Positions 45,831 to 57,600 of a DNA stretch of 64,000 nt are shown here, piece by piece; position 1 is the first letter of the stretch, and each line of letters opens with the position of its first letter. Position numbers and translations under genes: made by a program. This DNA comes from Melieria omissa. Its lineage: Eukaryota; Arthropoda; Insecta; Diptera; Ulidiidae. The stretch is from positions 94,509,540 through 94,573,539 of the forward strand of contig OZ020269.1 in assembly GCA_963971225.1 (NCBI GenBank), read 5' to 3'. Below the pieces are notes generated by a model that was given only the letters and a program-made list of their open reading frames with translations, had not been told where the DNA came from and did no database searches.

Positions 45831-48800
45831 TTGAAAGAAATAGTTTACTGACAGATATGTATTAATCAAGAAATGATTTTTTTTCGATTGAAATTTTTTC
45901 GAGATGAAAAAATTAAAAAAAATGGAAATATTCGTTCGTCTAACAACAATGCTAAATTAATTTAAATGAAAAAATTAATCAATTAATTATTTGACAGAAT
46001 CTGATGAATAATTTTGATTATTTAACTGAAACAATTTATTTTGTGTTATAAAGAATTGAATTAAGAATTGATTAATTGTGACTAAAAATGATTAATTTTA
46101 CAGAAATCAATCAGTCAATTGTATTTTTGATTGAAATGAGTCGATATTTTTGTAACTAATTTAAATTAATCGCTTACTTAGTAATAACAATATTTGATAG
46201 ACTTTCAAGAAATAATTAAAATCTAATGATTTAAAAATTTTTTTTACTAATTTGATTGAAATTAGTCGTTTGAATTTAATTGATTAATTGATAATAAAAA
46301 GAATGGACAAAAATTAATTAATTATTGATTGAAGTTCGTTGTTTCAAATCAATTGATTGATCAATATTGATAGTTAAAAGAATTGATAGTATTTCAATAA
46401 ATACTTAAAATCCAATGATTTCAAAAATTATTGAATTAATTGTTTGGCAAAATAATTAACCATTGATTTTTGTCTGTAATTGAAATTGATGAACATAATA
46501 ACTAATTAATAAATATTTAAAAAAATTTATTTTTATTTTGATTAATTGATTGGTTAATTAATTAATTGATTGATTGATTGATTTATTCCTTGATTGATTG
46601 ACTGATGGATTGATTGACTGATTGATTTATTGATTAATTGATTAATTGATTAATTGATTAATTGATTGATTGATTAATTGATTAATTGATTAATTGATTA
46701 ATTGATTAATTGATTAATTGATTAATTGATGAATTGATTAATTGATGAATTGATGAATTGATTAATTGATTAATTGATTAATTGATTAATTGATTAATTG
46801 ATTAATTGATTAATTGATTAATTGATTAATTGATTAATTGATTAATTGATTAATTGATTAATTGATTAATTGATTAATTGATTAATTGATTAATTTATTA
46901 ATTGATTAATTGATTAATTGATTAATTGATTAATTGATTAATTGATTAATTGATTAATTGATTAATTGATTAATTGATTAATTGATTAATTGATTAATTG
47001 ATTGATTGATTGTTTGATTGATTAATTGATTGATTGATTAATTTTATTGATTTTGGTAAAAAATAAGAATCCAATCACTTTCAAGAATCGTTTAATTATT
47101 TGTTTGACAGAATTTAATTAACAACCGATAATTTTTTTCGATTAAAATTAACTGATTTTATTTTCATTATTTAAAATTAATTCATTAATTCCTATTCACC
47201 AATACTAGTCTTTCGATAAAAACTAGGAATGCAATGAGAGCATTTAAAGAATTGATTGGTTAGTTGTTTAACAGAAATTAATCAATTAATTAATTCAAGA
47301 ATTGTTTAATTATTTGTTTGACAGAATATAAACAGTAACCGATAGTTTTTTTCGATTGAAATTAATTGATTTTTTTTAGATTATTTAAAATTAATTCATT
47401 AATTTCCATTCACCAATTTTAGTGTTTCGATAAAAATTAAAAATGCAATGATAGATTTTTAAGAATTGATTAATTTTTTTAACAGAAATTAATCAATTAA
47501 TGATTTCTATTTTTAATTACGTTATTTGTTAATTACTTGAATAATTTATATTACAAAAATAGATCATTTTTCAATATAAAAACAAAATCCATTGATTTTG
47601 AAGAATTGATTAATTCATTATTTAGCCGAAATTAATCCAATAATAATATTAGTCTTTTATTGAAATATATATATATTTGATATTTTATAGAGCGATTGAT
47701 TTGATACAGATTGGATAGATATATACATTGATATTTTGTATTTAATTGAAATTGATTCATTACAAAGAATTGATTGGGAATTGATTTATTAATTATTTGA
47801 CCGAAATAAATCGATCATTGGTTTTAATTATTGGTTAAAATGAATTGACATTTTTGCAACTAATTGAAATTAATTTATATTAATTGATAAATTTCAATTA
47901 CAAAAATGTATAGTCTCTCAATAAATAATTAAAATCTAATGATTTAATTGTTTGACAAATATTCATTTATAAATTAGTTTTATTTTCGATTGAAAGAAAT
48001 TGATATTTTTTTTAATTAATTGAAATTAATATATTAATTATTCAATACGAATTATTAAAACGAGTTGATAGTCTTTCGGTAAAAAAAACTGCAATGATTT
48101 TCAAGAATTGATTAATAAATTGTTTGAGAAATATAAATTGATTAATAATTCTTGGTTTTTGATTAAAATGAATTAACATTTGTTTAACAACTTGAAGTTG
48201 ATTAATTAGTAATTAAAAAAGATTGATAGTCTTTCAATGAAAATTACAAATCGAATGACTAAATTTTCAGGAATTAATTAATTAATTGTTAGCCAAAAAT
48301 TAATCAATTAAAGACTTTTTTATGGAATTGATATTAAAAAAATTAAATAGATCAAATGCTATTTAAAAAAAATATTGAAAATAATGACTTTATTTGTGTG
48401 TAATTGAAATGCATTGATTAATTTATAATCTTTCAAGATGATTTTCAAGAATGTATTAATTAAATGTTTGCCAAAAATTAATCCATTAATGAAATATTGT
48501 TTTAATTGAAAATAATTTATATTAACAAAAAATTAAATAAATTTTTGGTATAAAAAACATTTATAGTTTTTCGATAAAAAGTAACATCCAACATAACAAC
48601 AACATAATTGAGTTGTTAGGAATAGATGAATTAATTGTTTGGCAGAAATTAATCAATTACTGAATTAAACTTTTTTAAGGAATTGATTGTATGTACTTTA
48701 ATTAATTGCAACTAATAGTTATTAATTGATTAATGTACTTTAATTAATTGCAACTAATAGTTATTAATTGATTAATTTGTTTTACCGAAACTTAGTTTTT

Positions 48801-48960
48801 CGATTTAAAAAAAATTATAATCCAATTAATGATTTTTTATATAAATAATAATCCAATCCAACAATTAATAATATTTATATAAATAATTAATAATACATCA
48901 TTAATTAACGAAATAATCATCAAAAATTGAATAAATTGTGTGCAACAGAAAATTATTTTT
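45831..48960. repeat. AT-rich repeat domain built from TTAATTGATT words, ~215-bp units outside the core
   Basis: Both flanks of the octamer array consist of diverged units with AATTGATTAATT, GTTTGACAGAAATTAATCAA and GTCTTTCGATAAAAA words. TTTGTTTGACAGAAT recurs near 47099 and 47314 (about 215 bases) with matching following sequence (AACCGATA, TTTTTTCGATT, AAATTAATTCATTAATT). Near 48688 and 48732 a 44-bp block, TGTACTTTAATTAATTGCAA onward, is exactly repeated. No coding potential. Confidence 0.8.
46540..47045. repeat. ATTGATTA octanucleotide array
   Basis: About 45 near-perfect ATTGATTA units run from about 46632 to 47000, edged by ATTGATTG tetranucleotide variants at 46560-46630 and 47000-47040. 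Interruptions are few (GATGAATTG near 46732-46757, TTAATTTATT near 46892). Such homogeneity indicates recent slippage or unequal exchange. Every unit contains TGATTAATTG, a word matching Exd-Hox and homeodomain TAATTG sites; binding is only inferred. Confidence 0.95.
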
Positions 48961-51661
48961 TTGTACTGCCCGTGAAATTAGTTTTTTCCCCAAAACAGCC
49001 ACATGCGTCACATAATATACAATCCGCCTAAAAGCATGCTACATAATAACGAAGTCAAATTAAATTCTTGCATCATTAAATGCCAAGGGGGCCACACACA
49101 CACACACCGCAGAATGCATAAAACATGTTACTTTTATATAAGCCGCCTAAAAGTATGCTTTGATATTATCCGCGCAAAATCATTATCCGGAAATTAGCCT
49201 CAAAGTGATTCTGATTACACCCAAAGGTGGATATTAAATAACTTTTCACATATTCTGCGTAAAATATGACCGGGAATTTTCCAGCAATTGCAGAGGCACA
49301 CAGATAAAAGATGCGCCTAAAAGCATGCTACAAAAAAGAAAACCCAAAACTATGCAAAAACTTTTACGAATAAACATTTGCAAGAAATATTATTACGTTT
49401 ATGCTTCCACAAAAACCACCAACATAAATATAAAACAAAAACAAATAGCATATATTTGTATATATCTTTGAGTTGTGGTTGTTTGTGCTCTTCACTCGAG
49501 TTGTGAAATTGAAATTTTACGCTACAAATAAAAAACAGTAGCGACGCCGGCATCCTGTACGCTATAAAAATTTGTTTTATATGCTGTCAAAATAATGCAA
49601 TCCCCCGTCCCCACCCCGGCCGACATCGACAGACCGCACACAACACTCTCGACTCACACTACGACGCGGCGCAACTTATCTGTCGGCGCGTGTATGGCAA
49701 ACATTTGTTTGTTTGCTACATGTGTCGAAGTTTTGACTTCGTGTGTGTGAGCAGCAACAAAACCACAACCAAAAACAACCACCCACTCGAAGGTGGCATC
49801 AAGATTTTAACAGCCAAGCAACAACATTGCGTGCGCCTTATGAAATTTTTATGGCGCGCACAGCCAAGAAAATTCGAAAACGTATGCTTAGCCGAAAGCT
49901 GCGAGCGCGCCCGACTTGCACCCACTTCATGGACTGTGATGCTCAGTGGCAGCAATGCGAGGCCTGTTGTCCGACCGCATACATCCGTCGTCATTTGTCC
50001 GTCTGTCCAGCTGCTCCTGTGCGCGCAGCTTTCGAGCGCTTGACGGAAGTCCTTTGCTTTGGCAATTTCATGTTTTATTATTTTTGCGGCGCGCATTGTT
50101 GTTATTATTACTGTTGTTGTTGTTGTTGTCGCTGCAGATGTTATCATCCGCATTTGGGTTGGCAATTCCTGGGTACTCGGCGGCCGGCAGCAAGCAGCCG
50201 CTGTCGAGTCGAATGGACAACGTTTGTGTGTCGCCCCTTTTGTGTCGAATTTCTTTTTATGTTTTTATTATGATTTACGTTAAAAAATTTTGCAATGATT
50301 TATTTTGTTGTTGTTTTTTTTTCTGTTTTTTTTATTTCTTTGGGTGATAAGCGCACGAAATGCTTTTGGGCCGCATAAAAAAATATTTTTCCAATGTTGA
50401 GCAACAACACATTTCCACACTGTCAGCTGTTCGAAAAGGAAGTCGTTAGCGTTCGTATGTATGTGTGTCAGTAAGTGTGTGGCAAATTAATGCTACTGTC
50501 CATGTATGCGTAAATTTTTACAATAGATTAAACACTCACATAGAATTCGATAAAATAAGAAAACATTTTGTTGCAGTTGTTGAACAACAAATTTCTACCC
50601 CTCTACACTGTTGCACACAAGAAAGGATACTTTCGCGAGACGCAACAAATTGCCTACAAAATATTATATTCCCCCATCTCACTTTCACTCTTCCCATTCC
50701 ACCGCAATGCTGCATTGCTTTTGGCCATTTGGCAGTTTATCTGCTTGCGGCACTTGCAGCGCAAATCGAACGGAAATTTGATTCGCCTTGGACGCTTTTT
50801 TCGAGGGCTACCGCTGCTGCAGGCTGTCGCCAGTCATTAGGAATTACTTACTCACGTACTTATTTAGCGTTAGATTGCGGATGCATAATCGCCGACAGAC
50901 AAATTGATTTCTAATCTTTTTACATGAACGCAATCTCTTCTAAGCCGCTTATGACGGCCGGATTTGTGGTCTTTTTCCTTCTTTGATCAGACGCCAAATC
51001 GCATTTGCAAGAGACAATATTTATTTGTATGTTTTTTCGAATGTGGTATTCTAAACAGCAAAAAGTTATTGTAAAAACTAAGATTCGGTCATCCACTAAA
51101 ATTGTACACAAAAATTGTATACAACAAAGTGGTCAACTACAGCACAACGTCTCAGTTGATTATAGCTTAGGGGGTAAAGAAAAAAGCATCTGTTCTAAGC
51201 GTCTTATGTCGTTTCCATACTTAAATTACATCCAAACAAATGTCACTGGTTTTTTCGAACTGTAATATTTGACCATTTGCACTAATCTGAGTGATGAATA
51301 CTCAGATTTCTAAAGCTTCAAAGAAAAAAAACCTTGAAAACCTTAATTTCACCTTCAGCTAACATAAAGAGACCTTTCTAGGCATTGTGTGATCTTACAA
51401 ATTGTTCAAGACATCACCTGCTTACCTGACTAAGTAAGCTCAAAACTTATTTCTAACTAGAAAATAGCGTAGTCGAACCTTCTAAGTTCTGCTTCCTGCG
51501 TTTCTACCATGAAAATTGAAAAAATGAAATAAGTAAAGCCCAAACCCAAAGCTTAGTTCTTACTAGAATTTCTTACTTCTAATTTCTGTTTCCTGTGTTT
51601 TTATCATGAACACCAACGTCCTTTACAGACTTCCAATGGAAATAGTTGGAACTAGTTTTAA
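48961..51661. other. Single-copy stretch, GC-richer at 49.6-50.3 kb
   Basis: The word GCCTAAAAGCATGCTAC recurs near 49025 and 49315, with CCGCCTAAAAGTATGC near 49143. TTG runs lie near 50100-50130. Open frames of up to 176 codons over 49690-50273 are Cys-rich where they cross TTG runs and have no recognisable domain. No exon fitting the 45-kb gene could be established. Confidence 0.4.
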
Positions 51662-52178
51662 CCCATTACTGCCTGCATATAGTTCTAGCCTGCGAATTTT
51701 GTCTAAATTTACATATGTTGGTAATGGATGCTTAGAATAGTTATACACAAAAATTCCGGTATCTACCTGATATAGCCCCTGAGATATAGAGGGGGTGAAA
51801 TTTCACCCATCCTGGTGCCGGACGGGTGAAATTTTACCCCTTTTTGGAATATCATTCATTGTACACAGGTAGATCGTACAAGCAATACCAAAAATTCAGA
51901 GAAAATATGCAGTTCAATAAATTACCTACTCCAGAAAAAAATTTTTAAGAATTTTCTGGAAAAGGTACACAAAAACAAAAAGTCAACTTTAAACACGAAT
52001 TGGGATAACTTAATGTCAAAATTCTTCAATATTATTAAAAACGAAATAAACTTGCATCTCTTCCATTTCATTCTACAAAATTTCAGTTAAATCGCTTAAC
52101 ACATTTAGTCAGGGAGGCCAAAGAAAAATCACCATTCCATGGGGTGAAATTTCACCCCATCCGGCTAGAATGGGTTAA
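51658..52178. mobile_element. 513-bp piggyBac-like MITE
   Basis: The element 51662-52174 lies between TTAA tetranucleotides (51658-51661 and 52175-52178), the piggyBac target. It starts CCCATTACTGCC and ends GGCTAGAATGGG, so the termini are inverted over CCCATT with a partial match beyond. Inside are three near-palindromes: GGGGTGAAATTTCACCC (about 51792), GGGTGAAATTTTACCC (about 51824) and GGGGTGAAATTTCACCCC (52141-52158). No transposase frame is present, so it is non-autonomous. The short terminal match leaves some doubt. Confidence 0.65.
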
Positions 52179-52825
52179 GTTTTGATTTTTGAAAAAATAA
52201 GAAATGAGAAATCAAATCATTTTTCGATTTCAAGTGTTTTCACCAACTTTGAAGTCAATTGACGTATTGAGCCATGTTTCACAATCTGGTTGTTAAAACA
52301 ATATGCTTTCAAATCGTATTTGCTTTAAAAGTTGTGTACGGAATCTTGGCCCAAAATGATATTATATGTGTTCCAGCGATTTGGAAACTGCCAGTTCCAA
52401 TTGTCTTCTTGCCGTTCACACGCTTCCATTAGAATGATTTGACCAAAAATCAGGTTTTTAGTCAAGATTTGCGATCTTGGAATCATTTCCAAGGTAAATA
52501 CTGAACAAAAAAATGCTTCCACAGTTCGCCTTTCTTTTCCTCTGCAGAGACTGTTCCTGAAACTCAAGAAGATTCTTAGCGAATGTGGCCTCATGTTCCA
52601 GAAAGCTCACGAAAAGCTGAAATAAGAAACTGCCAGACAGAAAAGTTTTAAAGTAAAAGTAAATTACTGAATGATAGGTAATAAGATCTGATTAGGTAAT
52701 CAACTAATTTCTGCTGTTGAGCCGTGGACGACGGAATAAACCAATGACAAACATTACAAACATTGTTAAACATTAACTAAGAGATCAAGATTGGGTATTT
52801 AGAAGAGTTTAAACGTAATGAAATT
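52179..52825. other. Single-copy stretch between mobile elements
   Basis: The minus-strand frame at 52325-52594 (about 89 codons) has no recognised domain. No repeat unit was seen. Confidence 0.35.
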
Positions 52826-53400
52826 TATTTATTTATTTAGCCAATGAACAAATGTCCTTACTGACTATAGGATATAATAATTATTAAACACTATAAGCTA
52901 CTTAAACTATTTAACAACAAACCCTTCGGAAGTGACACAAATTTGTTCTTCTTAGGAAGAATTCTATTCTTCACATATGAAGTTTTTACGATATGAATTT
53001 GGTTTTACTTCAGAAGATATTCAATTTCCAGATGAGTTCACATGATATGAATTAAAATTTAATTAGTTAAAGCTGTGAGGGGAAATTCGACTGGATCCAA
53101 CAACAACCATTAGTACAATTTTGGTACCATGAAAGCTTGGATAACCTGAAAAAGGGAGAAAAAGAGAGAGAAGATTGGGTTAGTAAGGTAGAGTTTAATT
53201 CATATGGTTTTCTTCAGAGAGTCTTCAAAGAGTATATTTGTGTATCTCCTGTCTCTTAACATTAAAAAAGAGCATCTTTGTGTATCTCAAAGCTTGAGAG
53301 TTCACACAGATCTGCGAAGAGTGACTTTCCCAACGTCAGTAGCCCTAGACGTCTGAGGGTTGGACAGCCACCGAGATAATGAAAACAATTTAATTTTCAA
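52826..53400 (-). mobile_element. 5'-truncated LINE relic, 3' end
   Basis: On the minus strand the tail of an ORF2-like frame (53262-53381) is followed by about 440 bases of 3' UTR-like sequence containing CATGGTACCAAAATTGTACT. It ends in AAATAAATAAATAAATTT at about 52828-52845, a simple-sequence tail like those of non-LTR retrotransposons. Everything upstream of the C-terminal domain is missing, consistent with 5' truncation during target-primed reverse transcription. Confidence 0.5.
53262..53381 (-). pseudogene. LINE ORF2 C-terminal fragment
   Basis: Thirty-nine codons read HYLGGCPTLRRLGLLTLGKS, then LFADLCELSSFEIHK to a stop at 53262. This matches the usual wording of the C-terminal zinc-finger tail of RNase H-bearing LINE ORF2 proteins (H-x-L-C-x-C-P-x-L...LG...F.DL.EL). 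The first Cys has become Gly. Clade (I, R1, Loa or Outcast) cannot be decided from so little. Confidence 0.55.
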
Positions 53401-53581
53401 AAAGCTTTCATTGTTCCACGGAGTTTATTTGATATGAGTTTTATTTTATTTAAGAAGACTTATATTCTCTTTGCTCTTTGTGATGGTGGGTTAGAAAATA
53501 ATCCACAATCATTCTCATAGCTTCGAAATTCTGTGCTATGAAATCTTGGAAAGCTGAACATACATGAACAAAATTATATCT

Positions 53582-53791
53582 GATGTAATGTTTTTTCAAA
53601 ATGTTGAGTAAGAAACTATAAGCCACCTCCTGTGTCACTGTCCAGCTTTCTCTAGACGAAGGTGAAAATCCTTAGGCTCCACTTTCTTATGCTTTCTTTC
53701 TTCGAAAAACTTGAACGACCTGAAATCAGTCAACATAAGGGACTTGCTAGGTTTTATCCACAGAACAAATCGGCTTGTATGGGCACTTTGA
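53582..53791 (+). pseudogene. LINE ORF2 C-terminal zinc-finger fragment
   Basis: From 53612 the frame reads ETISHLLCHCPAFSRRR, a stop at 53663-53665, then KSLGSTFLCFLSSKNLNDLK and IRDLLGFIHRTNRLVWAL to TGA at 53789-53791. Upstream, MFFQNVE with a TAA at 53609-53611 aligns with the expected CRFCQ...EEET wording, one Cys codon apparently having changed to Phe. The H-L-L-C-H-C-P-A motif is typical of RNase H-bearing non-LTR retrotransposons. Two in-frame stops make it inactive. Confidence 0.7.
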
Positions 53792-53892
53792 CCTGCAGTA
53801 AGTGAGATCACTTTTTCCTTGTGTAATCACAATGGGCGCTTTTTGTGGCCTAAGAGTGTCCTTCGGCTTGTCCCATGCCCAGACAGCCACTT

Positions 53893-53980
53893 TAACCTAA
53901 CGTAACCTAACCTAATCTAACCTAACCTAACCTAACCTAACCTCGTAACCTAATCTAACCTAACCTAACATAACGTAACG
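53893..53980. repeat. CCTAA/TTAGG pentanucleotide tract
   Basis: About 17 TAACC-type units occur with variants (TAACG, TAATC, one TCG interruption). TTAGG is the ancestral arthropod telomere repeat, which Diptera have lost. Here it directly follows a LINE 3' UTR, so a retrotransposon tail is the simpler explanation. Confidence 0.9.
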
Positions 53981-53985
53981 TGTTT

Positions 53986-56439
53986 CAAATAGGATTCTTA
54001 ATAATTAAAATCCTTTCCCAGAGAGTTTAAGAAGACGAATAGCTTCTACAGAGAACTGATAAAAAATTCTTAGCCTAACTTAGGGCAACGCTCTCTGAGT
54101 ATTTGTACTGTCTTTAAATACCTTATATAATACTCGTATAAACTACAATAACTGCTAAGCTGATATCAGTTGTTGTGTCAAGTCCCAGTGAGTATACGCG
54201 AATTTGTGATTTCTTAAGTTATGGACAGTTTAGTTCTTTTGGACAGAGGAATGTGCCGGAACTCTGATAAGTTGAAGTATCTACCACCAAACTGTACCAA
54301 ACCAAACTGTATTCTCGTAATTTTGAAAAGAACCTTTTGGGAGTTACAGAAAGAAGTAGAAAATTAGAAGTAGAAACCTATTGGGAGTACAAATAAGTTT
54401 CAAGAGATTTACAATAGATGACATAACAAACATTAGATCGCATCTTATCAGTTTTTTACTGTGTTCATTTCACAGCGTCACCATTTTCCTCTAAAAATCA
54501 GTTCTTGTCAATTTGCTGAAATGTTAACAACTTGTTCTCTTTGTGCTCTAACCATGTCAACCTTTTGTGCCAACAAAACACAATTTGCAAGAGTTGGGGA
54601 TGTTAATGAACCACAACGTTCGACCACCTGTTGCAATAGTCGTCAAGGCAACTTTGAAGGCGCTTGAATGTGATGTTTTACCCCATTCGTCGATTTCCCT
54701 TCCTTCCCTACTATTTGTTCCAATCGATGAATCATGGCCTCGCTGAGAATATCTTTACTTCTTACGAAAATAACAAATATTGATTGAGGTTGACTGGTTT
54801 AAATTGTCTCAAAAGACGAAAAAAAACAGAATCCGCATGTTGCATGAAAGATGGCAAAAGTCGTAGCTAACAATGTACATTATTTTGAATCAAATATTTA
54901 GTAATAATGTCTCTTAAAATAGCTTCCCTCTATACTTATTTATACCCCCAACAAATAAAGATTTCCCTGCAAATCTTTGGCGTAGAGGTGGAGTTCTTGA
55001 AGCTTGACTATAACTTTTGCTATCTCGCTTGCTCAACATATTTCCACGCTCAGTTATTTCAATCCCACCAACTTTATGAATTATTGCTCGCAATAAAATC
55101 CCCAACAACAATGCAAAAAGGTTCTTTCAGTCATTTTGACTTTATGTTCACTTTTATTCAATTAAATTGGTGCACGCAAATCCTTCCTCCTCCCCTTTTG
55201 TCGCCTTCAGACGTCAGTGTAAATTTACACGCAATCAAGTTGGAATTTCGTTCCACTTGTCGCACGCGTTTTGTTGCCAGATTCCGGCAATTAAATTTCA
55301 GACAAAAACTAATGAATGAAACCGTCTAACTTTGGCAACTGCAATGATGCGCAACAGTCACCCCGCTCACCCCGCTGCCACCCTCTGCAAAACTGTCACA
55401 CTTTTATTCAGATCTCAACAACTCAACAGCTTCCTGCCGATTGAACATTGCAACCATTCAACGCTGCCAATGGCCAACGAAGGAAACCCAAGAATGGCTG
55501 CAACAAAAACAAAAAATAAACCAAGCAAGAATGCCACTTCAAAGCGAAGGCGCAGCGGCCGTCACTTGCTTCAAGTCGACGCGCTTTCTTGCGCCGATTC
55601 TGTCTTTTGCGGATCTGTCTTGCGTGTCTATCGCACTGCTGCTGCAATTGTCATGTCGCTATTGACATTTCGGTGACGCTTTAAAGTTCGTTAAGCAAAC
55701 ACAATGACCGCACGGCCACTTCCGTTCAACCGGTGTTGTTGTTGTTGCTATGCGTGGTGAATTGCTGGTGCGCTAACCCCCAATTTTGGCACAATCGAGC
55801 TTGGAACAAAAAAAAAAACAATAATAGTAATAGACAACAACAAAATGATCATAATAGCACAAGCGAAAGGATAATGATGCTACAACAACAACTATAAAGC
55901 ACATCCTTTTGTGCGTGCTGGCCTAATGGAATTACTTACTCTTAGCTTAGCAAATCAACATTGGGTCCGGTCACAGAAATGTCCTATGGAAAAAAAACAA
56001 AGTAAAACAACAACAACAAAGTCATGTGGTAAAGTAGTGCTTTGCCTGGACAAAGGCCTATAAAAAAATTGGCTGAAAGAAAATCTAAAAATTTGCTGCT
56101 TTGTTGCTGGACACAAAAGACAGACAGACAGACAGAAGTGCAGACTTTTCTATTATCATTTGAATTTCATACATTTAGCACTAAAGTTGTGAAAATATTT
56201 TTCAATGATAAAGGAAGTGGACATAAAACGATAATGGCACTTTGACATACAGACAGACAGACAGAGAGGCAAACAAATTGAGAGCATAAAAAGTGAACAC
56301 TGAAAGAAAAAATTAGAAAATTATAAAATAGACAAATTGAGTGAGTGAAATGTAAACACTGAAAGAAAAATTGAGCGAATTTGATAAATTTTATGAAATA
56401 AATGTTATATGCTGACATATTTGACTGAAATTTATAATT
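53986..56439. other. Single-copy stretch, no gene recognised
   Basis: It has GC-richer patches at 54540-54670 and 55160-55680 with open frames up to 140 codons of unrecognised wording, a TTG run near 55734-55746, CAA runs near 55838 and 56009-56020, and ACAGACAGACAG runs at 56120-56134 and 56250-56265. The last two lie in slightly similar AT-rich surroundings (CACTGAAAGAAAAA at 56298 and 56357). Confidence 0.4.
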
Positions 56440-57600
56440 TTAATTAAATTTTAATTTCATTAAGGGAAAAATTGAAAAACAATTTTTGGTTTGAACTCTG
56501 ACTTTTCTTCATATTTTTCAGGAAGAGGCACACTGAGCGTTTTCTAACAATATTAGAACAAAAATAGAACACTTAACAACCCTAAATGCAACCCTGAGTC
56601 ATGTCTGAAGTCCATGCAAAGTCCACTTAAAACTAATAAATTTGTTCCATTTACTTTTTGTGCTTTTTTTACATCATTGGACTGGTTTTGAGAGCAATTC
56701 TGTCATCCAGTCAGATCTGAATGCAACCCTGAGTCATGTCTGCGGTCCATTAAAAGTCCATTTGGGAATAATGATTCCTTTGTATCCGTTTTCTGTGCTT
56801 TTCTTAAATCATTGAATCTGTTTTTAGAGCATTTAGTCATGCAGTCAGTCCATTCAAAGTCCATTCAAAATCAATAAATTTGCCATATTCGTTTGTTGTG
56901 CTTTTTCAAAATCATTAGATCGATTTTGTGAGCAATTTTGTCATTTTTGTGCTTTTCCAAAATCATTAAGTTGGTTTTTGGAGCAAGTTTGTCATGCAGT
57001 CAGACCTGAATGCAACCCTGAGTCATGTCTACAGTCCATTTCAAGTCCACTCAAAAACAATAAATTTGTCGTATTCGTTTTTTTGTGCTTTTTTTAAATC
57101 ATTGAATCAGTTTTGAGCGCCATTCTGTCATGCAGTCAGCTCTAAATGCAACCCTGAGTCATATCTGAAGTCCATTCAAAGTCCACTTTAATATTAAAAA
57201 TTTGCCCCATTTGTTTTTTTGTGCTTTTTTAAAATTGTTTAATCGATTTTTAAAGCAATTCTGTAATGTTGTCAGACCTAAATGCAACCCTGAGTCATGT
57301 CTAAAGTCTATTTCAAGTCCACTTGAAAATAATAAATTTTTTGTATTAGTTTTTTTGTGCTTTTTTAAATAATTTAAGCAGTTTTGAGAGCAATTCTGTC
57401 ATACAGTCAGACCTAAATGCAACCCTGAGTCATAACTGAAGTCCATTCAAAGTCCACTTAAAAATTAAAAATTTGTCACATTTGTTTTTGCGCTTTTTTA
57501 AATCATTGAATCAATTTTGAAAGCAATACTGTCATGGAGTGAGACTTAAATCCAACCCTGAGTCATGTGAAAAATAAACAAAAACACCTTTTTCAAATTT
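56440..57600 (+). repeat. Tandem array, ~136-bp units, core ATGCAACCCTGAGTCATGTC
   Basis: The core's TGAGTCA lies at 56595, 56730, 57019, 57155, 57291, 57426 and 57559, giving spacings of 135, 289 (one unit internally shortened, 56821-56960), 136, 136, 135 and 133. Units also share AAGTCCATTCAAAGTCCACT, TTTTTTGTGCTTTTTTAAAT, CATTGAATCRRTTTTGAGAG and GCAATTCTGTCATGCAGTCA. All seven TGAGTCA words are intact. Confidence 0.93.

Larger units (their letters stand above)
53560..53985 (+). mobile_element. 5'-truncated LINE relic with CCTAA tail
   Basis: A broken ORF2 tail (53582-53791) is followed by about 100 bases of 3' UTR containing AATCACAATGGGCGCTTTTT and GACAGCCACTTTAACC, then the CCTAA tract. 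It lies divergently, back to back, with the minus-strand LINE relic. Both retain the ORF2 C terminus, so they are two insertions rather than one 5'-inverted copy. Confidence 0.6.

Noticed and set aside
49690..50273. Overlapping open frames of up to 176 codons on both strands
   Set aside because: Cys-rich parts come from TTG repeats; long frames on both strands at once and no domain point to composition rather than coding.
53893..53980. True interstitial telomere repeat
   Set aside because: Flies lack TTAGG telomeres and the tract directly follows a LINE 3' end, so a retrotransposon tail is the simpler reading.
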